A stretch of DNA of 64,000 nucleotides from Gallionella sp. (lineage in GTDB: Bacteria > Pseudomonadota > Gammaproteobacteria > Burkholderiales > Gallionellaceae), in NCBI GenBank assembly GCA_028699065.1, contig JAQVVH010000001.1, forward strand, positions 576,226-640,225. Reading direction: 5' to 3'. The stretch's first letter is position 1. The number at the start of each line of letters is the position of its first letter. Under the pieces are notes generated by a model. It ran no database searches and was not told the DNA's origin. It was given only the letters and a program-made list of their open reading frames with translations. The translations under genes were made by a program, and so were the position numbers. This document shows, one piece after another, positions 19,367-29,803 of the stretch.

Positions 19367-20575
19367 TTAATTCACCGTCACCCGGGCAAATCTGCGCTTG
19401 CCAACTTGTGCCACCAGCGTACTTCCGGCCGCAATTTGCAGACCACGATCGCTGATTTTTTCGCCGTCCAGCTTGACGCCGCCCTGCTCGATCATGCGCA
19501 GCGCTTCCGAGGTGCTGGAAACCAGCCCCGCGTGTTTCAGCAGATTCGCTACAGCGACATGGCCGGATTCGCTGATGACAGTGACTTCCGGCATCTCGTC
19601 GGGAATCGCGCCCTGACGGAACCGCGCCTCGAAATCCGCCAGCGCCTGCTCTGCGGCCGCCTGAGAATGAAAACGCGCCACGATCTCCTGCGCCAGCAAC
19701 ACCTTGATATCGCGCGGGTTGCGCCCCTGCCGCACGGTCTCGCGCCAACCGGAAATCTCGTCCAGACTGCGGAACGAGAGTAATTCCAGATAACGCCACA
19801 TCAGCTCGTCGGAGATGGACATTAATTTACCAAACATATCCTGCGGCGCATCGGTAATCCCGACGTAATTCCCCAGCGATTTGGACATTTTGTTGACCCC
19901 GTCCAGACCTTCCAGCAGCGGCATGGTCAGCACACACTGGGCCGGCTGGCCGTAATGTTTCTGCAGTTCACGCCCCATTAACAGGTTGAATTTCTGGTCG
20001 GTGCCGCCGAGCTCGATGTCCGCGCGCAGCGCGACGGAATCATAACCCTGCACCAAGGGATACAAAAACTCATGAATTGCGATCGGCTGTCCGCCGCGGT
20101 AGCGCTTGGAAAAATCATCACGCTCCAGCATCCTCGCCACGGTATGTGTCGCCGCCAAACGGACCAGATCAACCGCGCCAAATTTATCCATCCAGCTGGA
20201 ATTGAATACAATTTCCGTCTTTTCCGGATCCAGCACCTTGAAGACCTGATCGCGGTAACTCTGCGCATTCGCGAGCACCTGCTCCCGCGTGAGTGGCGGA
20301 CGGGTCGCATTTTTTCCGGTGGGGTCACCGATCATGCCGGTAAAGTCACCGATCAGGAACAGCGCGTGATGCCCCAAATCCTGCAACTGGCGCATTTTGT
20401 TCAGCAGTACGGTATGGCCCAGATGCAGATCCGGCGCGGTCGGGTCGAATCCGGCCTTGACGCGCAGCGGCCTGCCGGACTCAAGTTTTTGTTTTAGCTC
20501 ACTTTCCACCAGAATCTCATCCGCACCACGGCGGATCTGGTGCAACACCTCATCCAATTTTGCTTCCCTGACCAT
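19367..20575 (-). CDS. tyrS: tyrosyl-tRNA synthetase
   Basis: Charges tRNA-Tyr. The class I signature HLGH follows GFDPTAPDL, and KMSKS lies in [17 protein letters not shown]-terminal S4 RNA-binding domain is present. The N-terminal form ([15 protein letters not shown]) is the TyrRS-beta type (TyrZ-like subgroup). At 402 residues it has normal length. Diverges from the mepM-like gene. Confidence 0.97.
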   Translation of the reverse strand: MVREAKLDEVLHQIRRGADEILVESELKQKLESGRPLRVKAGFDPTAPDLHLGHTVLLNKMRQLQDLGHHALFLIGDFTGMIGDPTGKNATRPPLTREQVLANAQSYRDQVFKVLDPEKTEIVFNSSWMDKFGAVDLVRLAATHTVARMLERDDFSKRYRGGQPIAIHEFLYPLVQGYDSVALRADIELGGTDQKFNLLMGRELQKHYGQPAQCVLTMPLLEGLDGVNKMSKSLGNYVGITDAPQDMFGKLMSISDELMWRYLELLSFRSLDEISGWRETVRQGRNPRDIKVLLAQEIVARFHSQAAAEQALADFEARFRQGAIPDEMPEVTVISESGHVAVANLLKHAGLVSSTSEALRMIEQGGVKLDGEKISDRGLQIAAGSTLVAQVGKRRFARVTVN

Positions 20576-20637
20576 GTTCCGATTTTCCTGAAGTCATTAC
20601 TTGACGCAACATCCGCCTGAAATTCAACATTAGCGGT

Positions 20638-20665
20638 TTGATTACGTGCAATTTTCTGTTACAGT
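20638..20665 (+). promoter_or_regulatory. candidate promoter of the M23 peptidase-anmK unit
   Basis: TTGATT (20638-20643), a 16 bp spacer, TACAGT (20660-20665) with an upstream TG-T extended -10. The leader to ATG 20723 would be about 50 nt. Confidence 0.5.
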
Positions 20666-20722
20666 TCGGCGCTAGAAAAACGAGCGTTGCCTGCCAGCGC
20701 GAGCCCAACAAACGAGGCGCGA

Positions 20723-22024
20723 ATGTTACCCCAAAACCTGCTCAGCCAAGAGCGCAAGTTGAAATTGCGCTGGTTTGTCACTTTGTCCACGATGCCCCTG
20801 CTCGGCGTCCTGACAGCATTCGGCCTGGTTCCGGAAAGCGAACTCGGGCTTAAACCCGCACAACTTTCCGTAGAAGAAATTATCTTGCCGGTCACGCTGA
20901 CAGACAATGCAGGCAGCCAGCGGTTTTGGCGTACCGAGCGCATGCAGCGCGGCGACACGGTTGTCAGCCTACTGCAGCGCCTGAACGTGGATGATGCGGC
21001 CGCCAGCCAGTTTCTCCGCACCGCGCCCGACGCAACCTCTTTCCGCAAACTGCCCACCGGTACGGAAATTCAGGCTGAAACCTCGGCATCCGGCGCACTG
21101 CTAAGTTTGCGTTATTTGTCGGCGGACGCCACCCAGAATGTCCTCACGAAAGAAGGGGACGGCTTCCTCGTCACACAGCAGCCCGCCCAGCTGGAAAGGC
21201 GCCTGTTCGTTCGCACCGGTGAAATTCAATCCAGTCTTTACGCGGCGACAGATGCGGCTGACGTTCCGGACGGCACCGCCAACCAACTGGTCGAAATTTT
21301 CAGCGGCGACATCGATTTTCACCACGATCTGCGCCGCGGCGATAAATTCACTGTCATCTATGAAATGACCTACAACAATGGGGCTTTGGTGGATAGCGGC
21401 CGAATTCAGGCGGCCGAATTCGTCAACCGCGGACAAAGTTATCGTGCGGTTTATTTCAGCCCGGACGATCAGCGCGGCGGTTATTACACGCCGGAAGGCA
21501 AAAGTTTGCGCAAGGCATTCCTCCGCTCACCCATTGCTTTCTCGCGCGTCAGCTCCGGATTCTCCAATTCACGTTTTCACCCTGTATTAAACAAATGGCG
21601 CGCCCACAAAGGCGTCGATTTTGCTGCCCCCACCGGCACACCTGTCAAAGTTACGGCCGATGGCATTGTTGACTTTGCCGGCCGCCAAGGCGGTTACGGC
21701 AACGTCATCATGGTTAAACACTCGGGTAATCGCTACACCACGGTTTACGGTCACCTTTCACGCTACGCCAAAGGCCTCCGCCACGGCCAGCGCGTCAGTC
21801 AAGGGGATGTCATTGGCTATGTCGGCATGACCGGTGTCGCCAGCGGCCCGCACCTGCACTACGAATTCCGTGTCGGCAACCAGCAGCGTGATCCGCTGCG
21901 CGTCGCACTGCCCACGGCAAAGCCGCTGAGTACCGCGCATCGGGCTGAATTCCAAGCGGCGTCCGCTCGACTGACGGCACAGCTGGAACAGCTGCGCGAC
22001 ACCAATCTCGCCAAACTCGACTAG
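20723..22024 (+). CDS. M23 peptidoglycan endopeptidase, MepM-like
   Basis: Predicted periplasmic murein endopeptidase cutting peptide cross-links. One N-terminal membrane segment (about residues 18-36) is followed by LysM/OapA-like and linker regions. The C-terminal LytM domain has metal ligands in RAHKGVDFAAP and HLHYEFRVG. The first in-frame codon is a TTG at 20687. I chose ATG 20723 because GAGG lies 8 nt before it. The stop is 8 bp from anmK, so lysis and recycling of wall material are linked in one unit. Confidence 0.9.
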   Translation: MLPQNLLSQERKLKLRWFVTLSTMPLLGVLTAFGLVPESELGLKPAQLSVEEIILPVTLTDNAGSQRFWRTERMQRGDTVVSLLQRLNVDDAAASQFLRTAPDATSFRKLPTGTEIQAETSASGALLSLRYLSADATQNVLTKEGDGFLVTQQPAQLERRLFVRTGEIQSSLYAATDAADVPDGTANQLVEIFSGDIDFHHDLRRGDKFTVIYEMTYNNGALVDSGRIQAAEFVNRGQSYRAVYFSPDDQRGGYYTPEGKSLRKAFLRSPIAFSRVSSGFSNSRFHPVLNKWRAHKGVDFAAPTGTPVKVTADGIVDFAGRQGGYGNVIMVKHSGNRYTTVYGHLSRYAKGLRHGQRVSQGDVIGYVGMTGVASGPHLHYEFRVGNQQRDPLRVALPTAKPLSTAHRAEFQAASARLTAQLEQLRDTNLAKLD

Positions 22025-22032
22025 AGGCTCCA

Positions 22033-23130
22033 GTGCCGGCCGCCGAATGGTATGTCGGCCTGATGTCGGGCACCAGCCTGGACGGAGTCGATGCAGCATT
22101 GGTCGATTTCTCCGCGGCGACACCCCGTCTTACGGCAAAACATTTTCTCCCTTTTACGACCGAATTAAGGCATGAACTACTCGCCCTGAATCAGTCCGTG
22201 CCGGATGAGCTGCACCGCTGCATGATCGCGGCCAACCAACTGGCCAAGTGTTACGCCAAAGCCACACAAACATTGCTCGCCAAAGCAGGCGTTTCCGCGC
22301 AGGCCGTGCGGGCAATCGGCTGCCACGGCCAAACCTTGCGGCATCGCCCGGAATCCGCTTACACCGTACAAATCGGCAATGCGGCAATGCTCGCCGAACT
22401 GAGCGGGATTACCGTCATTAGCGACTTCCGCAGCCGTGATATAGCCGCAGGGGGCCAAGGGGCACCTCTGGTGCCGGCGTTCCACGATCGCATTCTGCGT
22501 CATCCCGAAATTCACCGCGTGATCGTCAACATCGGCGGCATCGCCAACCTCACCGATCTGCCGCCGAACGGCCCTGTTTCCGGTTTTGACTGCGGCCCCG
22601 GCAATCTTCTGCTGGATGCCTGGTGTCAACGTTATTGTGGCCTCGCCTTCGATGAAGACGGACGCTGGGCCGCCGGCGGAAAAGTGTTGCCGGCATTACT
22701 GGCACGCCTGCAGGCCGAACCTTTTTTTGCGCTGCCACCGCCCAAAAGCACCGGGCGGGACCTGTTCAATCCGGACTGGTTACAGGATCGACTGGAAGGC
22801 GGCGAAGCGTCGGCCGACGTGCAGGCGACACTGCTGGAATTGACATGTCGGGGCATCGCCGATGCCATTTGCCGACACGCCCCGGGCGCGGCTGAAATCT
22901 ATCTATGCGGCGGCGGCGCACGAAATACGGCCTTGCGCGAACGTCTAGCCGCATTGCTGCCGGAATGCGTCGTTGAGACCACCGCCGCACTGGGCACAGA
23001 CCCGGATTTTCTGGAAGCGCTGGCGTTTGCCTGGCTGGCGCGACAAGCGCTGCTCGGACAGCCCGGGAATCTTCCCGCGGTCACTGGCGCGCGCCATTTC
23101 TGCGTGCTCGGCGCCATCCACCCAGCGTAA
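22033..23130 (+). CDS. anmK: anhydro-N-acetylmuramic acid kinase
   Basis: Phosphorylates and opens 1,6-anhydroMurNAc released from the wall, giving MurNAc-6-phosphate for recycling. It starts with GTG. The phosphate loop is GLMSGTSLDGVDAAL. The catalytic region GFDCGPGNLLLDAWC and the ADP-binding LCGGGARN are present. The length of 365 is normal. Directly after the M23 peptidase gene. Confidence 0.95.
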   Translation: MPAAEWYVGLMSGTSLDGVDAALVDFSAATPRLTAKHFLPFTTELRHELLALNQSVPDELHRCMIAANQLAKCYAKATQTLLAKAGVSAQAVRAIGCHGQTLRHRPESAYTVQIGNAAMLAELSGITVISDFRSRDIAAGGQGAPLVPAFHDRILRHPEIHRVIVNIGGIANLTDLPPNGPVSGFDCGPGNLLLDAWCQRYCGLAFDEDGRWAAGGKVLPALLARLQAEPFFALPPPKSTGRDLFNPDWLQDRLEGGEASADVQATLLELTCRGIADAICRHAPGAAEIYLCGGGARNTALRERLAALLPECVVETTAALGTDPDFLEALAFAWLARQALLGQPGNLPAVTGARHFCVLGAIHPA

Positions 23131-23134
23131 AAAA

Positions 23135-23153
23135 GCCGGGGACAAGCCCCGGC
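23135..23153 (-). terminator. intrinsic terminator after erpA
   Basis: GCCGGGG-ACAAG-CCCCGGC, which on the minus strand is followed by TTTTTT. It lies between the converging erpA and anmK. Confidence 0.9.
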
Positions 23154-23178
23154 GATCGTGTATTCAGCGCAACAAGGT

Positions 23179-23529
23179 TTACACGGAAAAGGACGAACCA
23201 CAGCCGCAAGTCGTGGTGGCATTGGGATTCTTGATCACGAACTGCGCGCCTTCCAGGCCTTCCTGATAATCGATTTCCGCACCGACCAGATACTGAAAAC
23301 TCATCGGGTCGATCAGCAGTTGCACTCCGTTTTTGCTCATCACGGTGTCATCTTCGTTCATGACTTCGTCAAAGGTGAACCCGTACTGAAAGCCGGAACA
23401 ACCGCCACCGCTCACAAACACGCGCAACTTGAGCTCGGCATTACCCTCTTCGTCGATCAGCTGTTTTACCTTGTTGGCCGCACTGTCGGTAAAGTTCAGC
23501 GGGTCTTGAGTTTCGGTCATTGCATTCAT
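23179..23529 (-). CDS. erpA: iron-sulfur cluster insertion protein ErpA
   Basis: A-type Fe-S carrier that passes clusters to apoproteins. At 116 residues it has the three invariant cysteines: one in [12 protein letters not shown] and two in TTCGCGSSF at the C-terminus. The frame is open to 23595, but ATG 23529 (MNAMTETQ) has GGAG 8 nt upstream. A possible -10 TATCAT followed by TGCGCC lies at 23606-23611. Confidence 0.95.
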   Translation of the reverse strand: MNAMTETQDPLNFTDSAANKVKQLIDEEGNAELKLRVFVSGGGCSGFQYGFTFDEVMNEDDTVMSKNGVQLLIDPMSFQYLVGAEIDYQEGLEGAQFVIKNPNATTTCGCGSSFSV

Positions 23530-23644
23530 AAAATTATCTCCAAAAATTGATAGCAGGGCCGGCAGTCGGCCGGACAAAATCAGACGATTCACCACGCGAG
23601 GCGCAATGATAACCCAAACGCGCCGCTTGCCTACCCCTTCAACA

Positions 23645-23656
23645 ATATGGCCATAT
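23645..23656. repeat. 12 bp palindrome ATATGGCCATAT between argC and erpA
   Basis: A perfect palindrome about 35 bp upstream of the candidate erpA -10. A possible operator or a chance palindrome; nothing else supports a role. Confidence 0.25.
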
Positions 23657-23685
23657 AAACCCGGATGTTCGGTGAGGATCCGAAA

Positions 23686-24714
23686 TCACGGCAGCAGGGG
23701 GACATTTTCCAGCGCAGTCGTCTCCGGCAGACCGAACATCAGGTTCATGTTCTGCACCGCCTGTCCGGCAGCCCCCTTAACCAGATTATCGATCACTGAC
23801 AGCACCACCACCGTGTCGCCGCCCTGCGGCCGATGCACCGCAATACGGCAACGATTCGCGCCGCGCACCGAGCGCGTTTCCGGATGACTCCCCGGCGGCA
23901 TGACGTCCACAAAAGGCTCATTCGCGTAGCGTTGCTCGAACAAAGCTTGCAAATCCGCATCGGCGTTCAACCGGCCATACAGCGTGGCGTGAATTCCACG
24001 AATCATCGGCGTCAAGTGCGGCACAAAAGTCAGCCCCACGGGGTTGCCATGCACACGCGCCAGCCCCTGGCGGATCTCCGGCAGATGGCGATGCCCGGGC
24101 ACGCCGTACGCCTTAAAATTATCCGAGGCTTCGGAAAACAGCGTCGGAATTTCCGCCTTGCGTCCGGCACCGGAAACCCCGGACTTGGCATCCGCAATCA
24201 AATGCGCCGGATCGATCAACCCGGCCCCGAGCAGCGGGATGAAACCCAGCTGTACCGCCGTGGGATAGCAGCCCGGATTGGCCACCAAACGCGCGGTGCG
24301 AATCTGCTCGCGATTGACTTCTGGCAGACCGTACACCGCCTCGGCCACCAGATCCGGGCAGGCATGCTCCATCCCGTACCACTTGCCCCATTCGGCCACG
24401 TCCTTGATTCGGAAATCCGCGGCCAGATCGATCACTTTGACGCCGGCCTCCAGCAAGGCACGGGTCTGCTGCATGGCAATCCCGTTTGGCGTGGCGAAAA
24501 ACACCAGATCGCAATCTTCCAGACGCGCCTGATCCGGATGGGTAAAGTCGATATCCACATAGCCGCGCAGACTGGGGAACATGCGATTCACCGGCGTGCC
24601 CGCATCGGCGCGCGAGGTGATCACTTGCAAAGCCACTTGCGGATGCGCGGCCAGCAAACGCAGCAATTCAACGCCGGTATAACCGGTGCCGCCAACAATA
24701 CCCACTTTGATCAT
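23686..24714 (-). CDS. argC: N-acetyl-gamma-glutamyl-phosphate reductase
   Basis: Third step of arginine synthesis, NADPH-dependent. The nucleotide-binding motif is [18 protein letters not shown] at the N-terminus. The catalytic Cys lies in [10 protein letters not shown], and HRHLPEI is conserved. The open frame extends to 24756; ATG 24714 has GGAAGG upstream. It follows rplM-rpsI but is separated from them by a terminator. Confidence 0.96.
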   Translation of the reverse strand: MIKVGIVGGTGYTGVELLRLLAAHPQVALQVITSRADAGTPVNRMFPSLRGYVDIDFTHPDQARLEDCDLVFFATPNGIAMQQTRALLEAGVKVIDLAADFRIKDVAEWGKWYGMEHACPDLVAEAVYGLPEVNREQIRTARLVANPGCYPTAVQLGFIPLLGAGLIDPAHLIADAKSGVSGAGRKAEIPTLFSEASDNFKAYGVPGHRHLPEIRQGLARVHGNPVGLTFVPHLTPMIRGIHATLYGRLNADADLQALFEQRYANEPFVDVMPPGSHPETRSVRGANRCRIAVHRPQGGDTVVVLSVIDNLVKGAAGQAVQNMNLMFGLPETTALENVPLLP

Positions 24715-24765
24715 GATTTCGACCTTCCAAAAAAATCCGGGGGCATGATACAACAAAAGCCCAAT

Positions 24766-24793
24766 GCAAAAGCCGCCCGAAGGCGGCTTTTGC
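24766..24793 (-). terminator. intrinsic terminator after rpsI
   Basis: GCAAAAGCCGCC-CGAA-GGCGGCTTTTGC, a 12 bp perfect stem with the TTTT inside its descending arm on the minus strand. Separates the ribosomal-protein operon from argC. Confidence 0.85.
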
Positions 24794-24813
24794 GATGCAG
24801 CAGGTTCCTGCGA

Positions 24814-25206
24814 TTAACGCTTGGAGAACTGCTTGCGGCGGCGCGCCTTGCGCAGACCGACCTTCTTACGTTCCACTTCACGGGCATCGCGTGTCACCAG
24901 ACCCGCAGCCTTCAACACCGGCTTGAATTCGGCGTTGTAGTCGATCAGTGCGCGGGTGATGCCGTGACGCACGGCGCCTGCCTGGCCGGCTTCACCGCCA
25001 CCGATCACGTTCACCATGATATCGAACTTGCTCAGTGTTTCGGTCAGTGTCAGCGGCTGGCGCACGATCATGCGGCCGGTTTCGCGGGAGAAAAATACGT
25101 CCACCGGCTTGTCGTTGACGACGATGTCGCCCTTGCCCGGCTTGATAAACACGCGTGCCACCGCACTCTTGCGACGACCGGTTCCGTAATTGTAGTTTGC
25201 GCTCAT
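24814..25206 (-). CDS. rpsI: 30S ribosomal protein S9
   Basis: 130 residues. [16 protein letters not shown] at the start and the basic tail [16 protein letters not shown], which reaches the P-site tRNA, are both diagnostic. The start is 3 bp from the rplM stop; the two form one operon. Confidence 0.98.
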   Translation of the reverse strand: MSANYNYGTGRRKSAVARVFIKPGKGDIVVNDKPVDVFFSRETGRMIVRQPLTLTETLSKFDIMVNVIGGGEAGQAGAVRHGITRALIDYNAEFKPVLKAAGLVTRDAREVERKKVGLRKARRRKQFSKR

Positions 25207-25209
25207 GCT

Positions 25210-25647
25210 TTAAGCTTTCAACAGATTGACTGGTTTCGGTTGCTGCGCGGTATGCGGATGATCCGCACCGGCATACACCTTCATCTTGCGCAGCATCGCG
25301 TAACCCAGCGGCCCCTTGGGCAGCATGCCCTTGACGGCCTTTTCCAGCACGCGCTGGGGGTGACGCTGTTGCAACTTGGCGAAGTTGGTGGTGTACAAAC
25401 CGCCCGGGTAAGTCGTGTGGCGATGGTACAGCTTGGCTTCCGCCTTGTTGCCGGTCACGCGCAGCTTGTTGGCGTTCACGACAACAACAAAGTCACCGGT
25501 GTCCACATGAGGCGTGTAAATCGCCTTGTGCTTGCCACGCAGTCGTGCAGCAATCTGGGCAGCCAGGCGACCCAGCACCTGATCAGCGGCGTCAACCAGA
25601 AGCCAGTCATGCTGGACTTCATGGGGTTTGGCAGAAAATGTTTTCAT
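25210..25647 (-). CDS. rplM: 50S ribosomal protein L13
   Basis: 145 residues from [11 protein letters not shown]. The family motif block [19 protein letters not shown] is complete. The frame is open another 16 codons upstream, but ATG 25647 gives the standard protein and leaves room for the promoter at 25694-25723. First gene of rplM-rpsI. Confidence 0.98.
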   Translation of the reverse strand: MKTFSAKPHEVQHDWLLVDAADQVLGRLAAQIAARLRGKHKAIYTPHVDTGDFVVVVNANKLRVTGNKAEAKLYHRHTTYPGGLYTTNFAKLQQRHPQRVLEKAVKGMLPKGPLGYAMLRKMKVYAGADHPHTAQQPKPVNLLKA

Positions 25648-25693
25648 AGCCACAATTCCTAAAAATTCAATTGGTAAACCTCGAAGGGCGCGC

Positions 25694-25723
25694 ATTCTAT
25701 TTCAGCCCGGCCGCGGCTGTCAA
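25694..25723 (-). promoter_or_regulatory. promoter of rplM-rpsI
   Basis: On the minus strand: a perfect TTGACA (25718-25723), an 18 bp spacer, TAGAAT (25694-25699), then the discriminator GCGCGCCC. The leader to ATG 25647 is about 40 nt. Confidence 0.8.
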
Positions 25724-25759
25724 ACCCTATTTTCCAAACGCGATGCCAATCCCCTCTGG

Positions 25760-25768
25760 TGCTATGAT
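25760..25768 (+). promoter_or_regulatory. candidate extended -10 of the elyC-like gene
   Basis: TG-C-TATGAT. Transcription near 25775 would start after the upstream ATGs of the open frame, which supports ATG 25797 as the real start. Confidence 0.4.
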
Positions 25769-25796
25769 GATCCCATCAGAATACCCGCCTGTCCGC

Positions 25797-26558
25797 ATGT
25801 CCTGGCTCATCACCAACACCCTCGCCACGTTTCTGCTGCCTCCACTAGCCCTGCTCTGCCTGCTCGGTCTTGGGCTGCTGCTTCTGAAACGTCGGCGCAA
25901 ACTCGCCACCACGCTGCTATTTTCCGGCTTCGCATTGCTCTGGCTGGGGTCCACACCCTACATCGCTGAGGGCGCTTTGCATTTGCTTGAGTCGCGCACT
26001 CACATGGTCGATATGCAAGGCCAGTCGGCCAACGCGATCATCGTTCTTGGCGGCGGCAGTTATGCGCGGGCACCGGAATACGGCGGGCAGGACACTGTCA
26101 GCCACCAGACGCTGGAACGCCTCCGCTACGCGGCCCGCTTGCAACGCGAAACCGGTTTACCCCTGCTCGCCAGCGGCGGCAAGCCCGAAGGCAGCGTTCT
26201 GGCGGAAGCCGAGCAGATGAAAATTGCGCTGGAGCAGGATTTCCGCGTGCCGGTGCGCTGGATCGAGATTGGCTCGGACAATACGGCCGAAAATGCCCGC
26301 CATAGCTTTGAACTGCTGCAACAGGCCGGCATTCGCAAAGTCTATCTGGTCACCCATGCCTGGCACATGCCGCGTGCCTCCAACGTTTTTCGCCGGGCCG
26401 GATTCGAGGTGATCGAGGCACCAACCGCGTTCACCACACGCAATCATGTCGATATACTGGCCTTTCTGCCGCGCGCGGACAGCCTGTACGATAGTAAAAT
26501 ATTCATGCACGAAGTCATCGGGCTGCTTTGGTGCCGGCTAAAGTCCGGCGCAGCCTGA
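25797..26558 (+). CDS. ElyC/YdcF-family membrane protein (DUF218)
   Basis: 253 residues with two N-terminal hydrophobic helices (about 9-30 and 37-55) and an outer DUF218 domain. AIIVLGGGSYAR, LLASGGKPEG, NTAENARHSFELL and LVTHAWHMPRA are the family motifs. The nearest well-known relative is E. coli ElyC, a factor needed for envelope/peptidoglycan biogenesis. I use ATG 25797 (MSWLITNTL), which matches the ElyC-type N-terminus; the open frame starts at 25671 inside the rplM promoter. Confidence 0.82.
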   Translation: MSWLITNTLATFLLPPLALLCLLGLGLLLLKRRRKLATTLLFSGFALLWLGSTPYIAEGALHLLESRTHMVDMQGQSANAIIVLGGGSYARAPEYGGQDTVSHQTLERLRYAARLQRETGLPLLASGGKPEGSVLAEAEQMKIALEQDFRVPVRWIEIGSDNTAENARHSFELLQQAGIRKVYLVTHAWHMPRASNVFRRAGFEVIEAPTAFTTRNHVDILAFLPRADSLYDSKIFMHEVIGLLWCRLKSGAA

Positions 26559-26583
26559 ATCAATCATTTCCGGGAGCACCACT

Positions 26584-27000
26584 ATGAAAACACGCGTCAA
26601 ATGGGTTGAAGGCATCACTTTCCTGGGGGAAACCGAAAGCGGCCACGGCGTCATCATGGACGGCTCGCCGGCGGTAGGCGGCCGCGATCTCGGGCCGCGT
26701 CCGATGGAAATGCTGCTGCTGGGTGCGGGTGGCTGCTCCAGCATTGATGTCATCATGATTCTGAAAAAATCGCGCCAGTCAGTATCCGACTGTTATGTGG
26801 ACATTTCGGCGGAGCGAGCCGATACCGACCCCAAGGTTTTCACCAAAATCCACATGCACTTTGTGGTGACCGGCAAAGACATCAAGTCTGAAGCCGTGGG
26901 AAAGGCCGTCAAACTCTCGGCCGAAAAATACTGTTCCGCTTCAATCATGCTCGGCGCCACCGCCGAAATGACGCACGATTTCGAGGTCATTCAGGAATAG
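26584..27000 (+). CDS. OsmC/YhfA-family protein
   Basis: 138 residues of the OsmC superfamily. The two redox cysteines are in LGAGGCSSIDVI (about 51) and EKYCSASIMLG (about 119), the pair used for peroxide reduction in Ohr/OsmC. The overall form (MEMLLLGAGGCSS...) is nearer the YhfA subgroup, whose substrate is not settled. A GGGAGCACC ribosome binding site precedes the ATG, 25 bp after the elyC-like gene. Confidence 0.88.
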   Translation: MKTRVKWVEGITFLGETESGHGVIMDGSPAVGGRDLGPRPMEMLLLGAGGCSSIDVIMILKKSRQSVSDCYVDISAERADTDPKVFTKIHMHFVVTGKDIKSEAVGKAVKLSAEKYCSASIMLGATAEMTHDFEVIQE

Positions 27001-27019
27001 GATCCCCGCGGCCCGCTCC

Positions 27020-27646
27020 CTAAATACGGTAGGCCGTGTGCGTCAGAATTTTTGAAGTCGTGCGCATCGCCAGCTTAACCGGACCGGGCAGCTCGGCCCC
27101 GCCCATTTGCCGGGCCATTTCCGAATGCCCGGTTTCGTCAACGTACATCTGCTGCACAATGGCGCGACTCTTGGCATCCTGCACCGGTAATTTGTCCAGA
27201 TGACCCTGCAAATGACCGCCAACCTGCCGCTCGGTTTCGGACAGAAAGCCCAAATTCCATTTGTCCCCCAGCAAGCCGGCGAAAGCACCCAAGGTAAGTG
27301 ATCCGGTGTACCACAACGGATTCAGTACGCTCAAATGCCCCCCGAGCTCATGCACGCGCTTTGCCGTCCAAGCCAAATGTTCGGTCTCTTCCTGCGCAGC
27401 ATGCTGCAATTCCTTTTGCACCGCCGGATCGCGTGCGGTCAGCGCCTGCCCCTGATACAAGGCCTGCGCGCAAATCTCGCCACTGTGATTGATGCGCATC
27501 AGGCCGGCCGCATGTTTGCGTTCAGTCTCATCCAGCGGCGCGTCCGTGGCATCGGCATCCGGGTGCGGTCGAACGCTGTGCGCCTGGCTAAAAAGCGTAC
27601 GCAAGCCTTTGTCGAACTCGATAATCAAGCGATCCAGATTCAGCAT
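27020..27646 (-). CDS. coq7: 2-polyprenyl-3-methyl-6-methoxy-1,4-benzoquinol hydroxylase
   Basis: Di-iron hydroxylase of ubiquinone synthesis (aerobic step at C6). The carboxylate-bridged iron ligands are visible as [17 protein letters not shown] and [20 protein letters not shown], with the repeat [15 protein letters not shown] near the C-terminus. At 208 residues it is the betaproteobacterial form. Its start is 3 bp from the trpC stop. Confidence 0.94.
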   Translation of the reverse strand: MLNLDRLIIEFDKGLRTLFSQAHSVRPHPDADATDAPLDETERKHAAGLMRINHSGEICAQALYQGQALTARDPAVQKELQHAAQEETEHLAWTAKRVHELGGHLSVLNPLWYTGSLTLGAFAGLLGDKWNLGFLSETERQVGGHLQGHLDKLPVQDAKSRAIVQQMYVDETGHSEMARQMGGAELPGPVKLAMRTTSKILTHTAYRI

Positions 27647-27649
27647 GAT

Positions 27650-28450
27650 TCACTCCTGCGGCGAGTTAAAAACCCGCGCCAATTCTACACCCGGATCTTC
27701 CGCGCGCATGAACGCCTCGCCAACCAGAAAGGTATGCACGTTATGCCCGCGCATCCGTCGCACATCGTCGCCGGTAAAAATGCCGCTTTCGGTCACGACA
27801 ATGCGATCCGCCGGGATCTGCGGCAGCAAATCCAGCGTCGTTTGCAGCGAAACTTCAAAGGTGCGGAGATTGCGGTTATTGATACCGATGAGCGGCGTCT
27901 TCAGCTGCAAGGCCAATTCAAGCTCGTCGCCGTCATGCACTTCGACCAGAACCGCCATACCCAGCTTATCTGCAAGCGCCTCGAAAGCTTTCATTTGTCC
28001 CGGTGTCAGCGCAGAGGCAATCAGCAGAATGGCATCCGCCCCCATCGCCCGCGCCTGCCAGATCTGGTATTCGTCGACGATGAAGTCTTTGCGCAGCACC
28101 GGCAATTCGCAGGCGGCACGCGCTTCGCGCAAATATTCCGCGCTGCCCTGAAAGAACGACTCATCCGTCAGCACCGACAGGCAGGCCGCCCCGTGGCGGG
28201 CATAGCTGGCCGCGATCTGCGCCGGATGGAAATCGGCGCGAATCACGCCCTTGCTGGGACTGGCTTTCTTGATTTCGGCGATAACGGCGGCTTGTCCGGC
28301 GGCAATCCTGTCGCGGATTGCGCCCACAAAATCACGCGGCGCCGACATCTCCGCCGCTTCGGCGCGCAATTGCGGAAAAGGCTTGACAGACAAGGCGGAA
28401 CGAACTTCCTGGGCTTTGACGTAAAGGATTTTGTTGAGGATATCTGACAT
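27650..28450 (-). CDS. trpC: indole-3-glycerol-phosphate synthase
   Basis: Ring closure step of tryptophan synthesis; a single-domain TIM barrel of 266 residues. Conserved elements are [50 protein letters not shown] and [12 protein letters not shown]. The frame is open to 28477, but ATG 28450 (MSDILNKI) follows a GAGAG site. Here it is the first gene before coq7; trpD/trpG are not downstream. Confidence 0.96.
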   Translation of the reverse strand: MSDILNKILYVKAQEVRSALSVKPFPQLRAEAAEMSAPRDFVGAIRDRIAAGQAAVIAEIKKASPSKGVIRADFHPAQIAASYARHGAACLSVLTDESFFQGSAEYLREARAACELPVLRKDFIVDEYQIWQARAMGADAILLIASALTPGQMKAFEALADKLGMAVLVEVHDGDELELALQLKTPLIGINNRNLRTFEVSLQTTLDLLPQIPADRIVVTESGIFTGDDVRRMRGHNVHTFLVGEAFMRAEDPGVELARVFNSPQE

Positions 28451-28475
28451 GTAACGCTCTCTCGAATTCCTGCGC

Positions 28476-28481
28476 ATTCTA
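28476..28481 (-). promoter_or_regulatory. candidate -10 of trpC-coq7
   Basis: TAGAAT on the minus strand followed by GCGCAGG, 25 bp before the trpC ATG. The -35 is not clear. It lies back-to-back with the proA -10 at 28497. Confidence 0.4.
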
Positions 28482-28493
28482 ACCGATGCGGGA

Positions 28494-28502
28494 TGCTAAA
28501 AT
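28494..28502 (+). promoter_or_regulatory. candidate extended -10 of proA
   Basis: TG-C-TAAAAT followed by GCGCGC. The predicted start near 28509 gives a leader of about 16-22 nt. Confidence 0.4.
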
Positions 28503-28524
28503 GCGCGCTACGGTTTTTTTCGGA

Positions 28525-29790
28525 ATGGAAATGGATAACATCAGGCAATACATGCAGGACGTCGGCCGGCGCGCACGCGCCGCCTCACGCGTCATGGCGA
28601 CTGCCGACACCAATGCCAAGAACACTGCATTGCAGGCAATCGCCGATGCCATCTTGGCGAACAACGCCCTGCTGACCGCAGAAAACGCAAAAGACATCGC
28701 CGCCGCAAAACAAAACGGCCTCGATGCAGCCGCCATTGACCGACTTACACTCAGTGAAAAAACCATACAGGGTATGGCGGAAGGTCTGCGCCAGATCGCG
28801 GCCTTACCTGATCCCGTCGGCGAAATCAGCGACATGTGTTATCGCCCCTCCGGCATTCAGGTCGGCAAAATGCGCGTGCCGCTGGGCGTGATCGGCATCA
28901 TCTACGAATCACGCCCCAACGTGACAGCGGACGCCGCCGGTCTCTGCCTGAAGTCGGGCAACGCCTGCGTCCTGCGCGGCGGCTCGGAAGCCATTTATTC
29001 CAATCAGGCCATCGCCGCCTGCGTGCAACAGGGCTTGCGGTCTGCCGGCTTGCCGGAGAGCGCCGTGCAGGTGGTGAACACCACCGATCGCGCTGCCGTG
29101 GGCGAGCTGATCACCATGAAAGAATTCGTGGACGTAATCGTGCCCCGCGGCGGCAAGAGCCTGATCGCGCGCATTTCGGAAGAAGCCCGCGTGCCCGTCA
29201 TCAAACATCTCGACGGCATCTGCCATGTTTATATTGACGACGAGGCCGATCTGGCCAAAGCCATCCGCATCGCGGACAACGCCAAGACTCATCGCTACGG
29301 CGTATGTAACGCCATGGAAACGTTGCTGGTGAATGCGAATGTCGCGGCGCAGGTCCTGCCTGGCCTCTGCAAAATTTACCTGGATAAGGGCGTCGAGCTG
29401 CGTGGCGATGATGCCGCGCGACAAATCATTTCACAAATGAGCTCGGCCACCGAAGAGGATTGGCGCACCGAATACCTCGCGCCCATCCTCGCGGTCCGCA
29501 TCGTGGCCGATCTCGATGCCGCGATCAACCACATCAACACTTATGGATCGCAGCACACCGACAGCATCGTCACCGAGAATTACAGTCGGGCACTGCGTTT
29601 CCTGCGCGAAGTCGATTCCTCCAGCGTCATGGTGAACGCCTCGACGCGTTTCGCCGACGGCTTCGAATACGGGCTGGGCGCGGAGATCGGCATTTCCACC
29701 GACAAAATCCACGCGCGCGGGCCGGTCGGACTGGAAGGCCTGACCTCACAGAAATTTATTGTTTTGGGTAGCGGACAAATCCGCATTTGA
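28525..29790 (+). CDS. proA: gamma-glutamyl phosphate reductase
   Basis: NADPH-dependent second step of proline synthesis. It belongs to the aldehyde-dehydrogenase fold. The catalytic Cys is in [15 protein letters not shown], the substrate block is [12 protein letters not shown], and the C-terminus has [23 protein letters not shown]. The frame opens at 28486. ATG 28525 or ATG 28531 are the likely starts, since 28486 is upstream of the predicted transcription start. proB is not adjacent. Confidence 0.95.
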   Translation: MEMDNIRQYMQDVGRRARAASRVMATADTNAKNTALQAIADAILANNALLTAENAKDIAAAKQNGLDAAAIDRLTLSEKTIQGMAEGLRQIAALPDPVGEISDMCYRPSGIQVGKMRVPLGVIGIIYESRPNVTADAAGLCLKSGNACVLRGGSEAIYSNQAIAACVQQGLRSAGLPESAVQVVNTTDRAAVGELITMKEFVDVIVPRGGKSLIARISEEARVPVIKHLDGICHVYIDDEADLAKAIRIADNAKTHRYGVCNAMETLLVNANVAAQVLPGLCKIYLDKGVELRGDDAARQIISQMSSATEEDWRTEYLAPILAVRIVADLDAAINHINTYGSQHTDSIVTENYSRALRFLREVDSSSVMVNASTRFADGFEYGLGAEIGISTDKIHARGPVGLEGLTSQKFIVLGSGQIRI

Positions 29791-29803
29791 CAGAAAGCAC
29801 AAC

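Noticed and set aside
23833..25662. 609-codon open frame antisense to argC, rpsI and rplM
   Set aside because: Spans three well-supported minus-strand genes and a terminator; not a gene.
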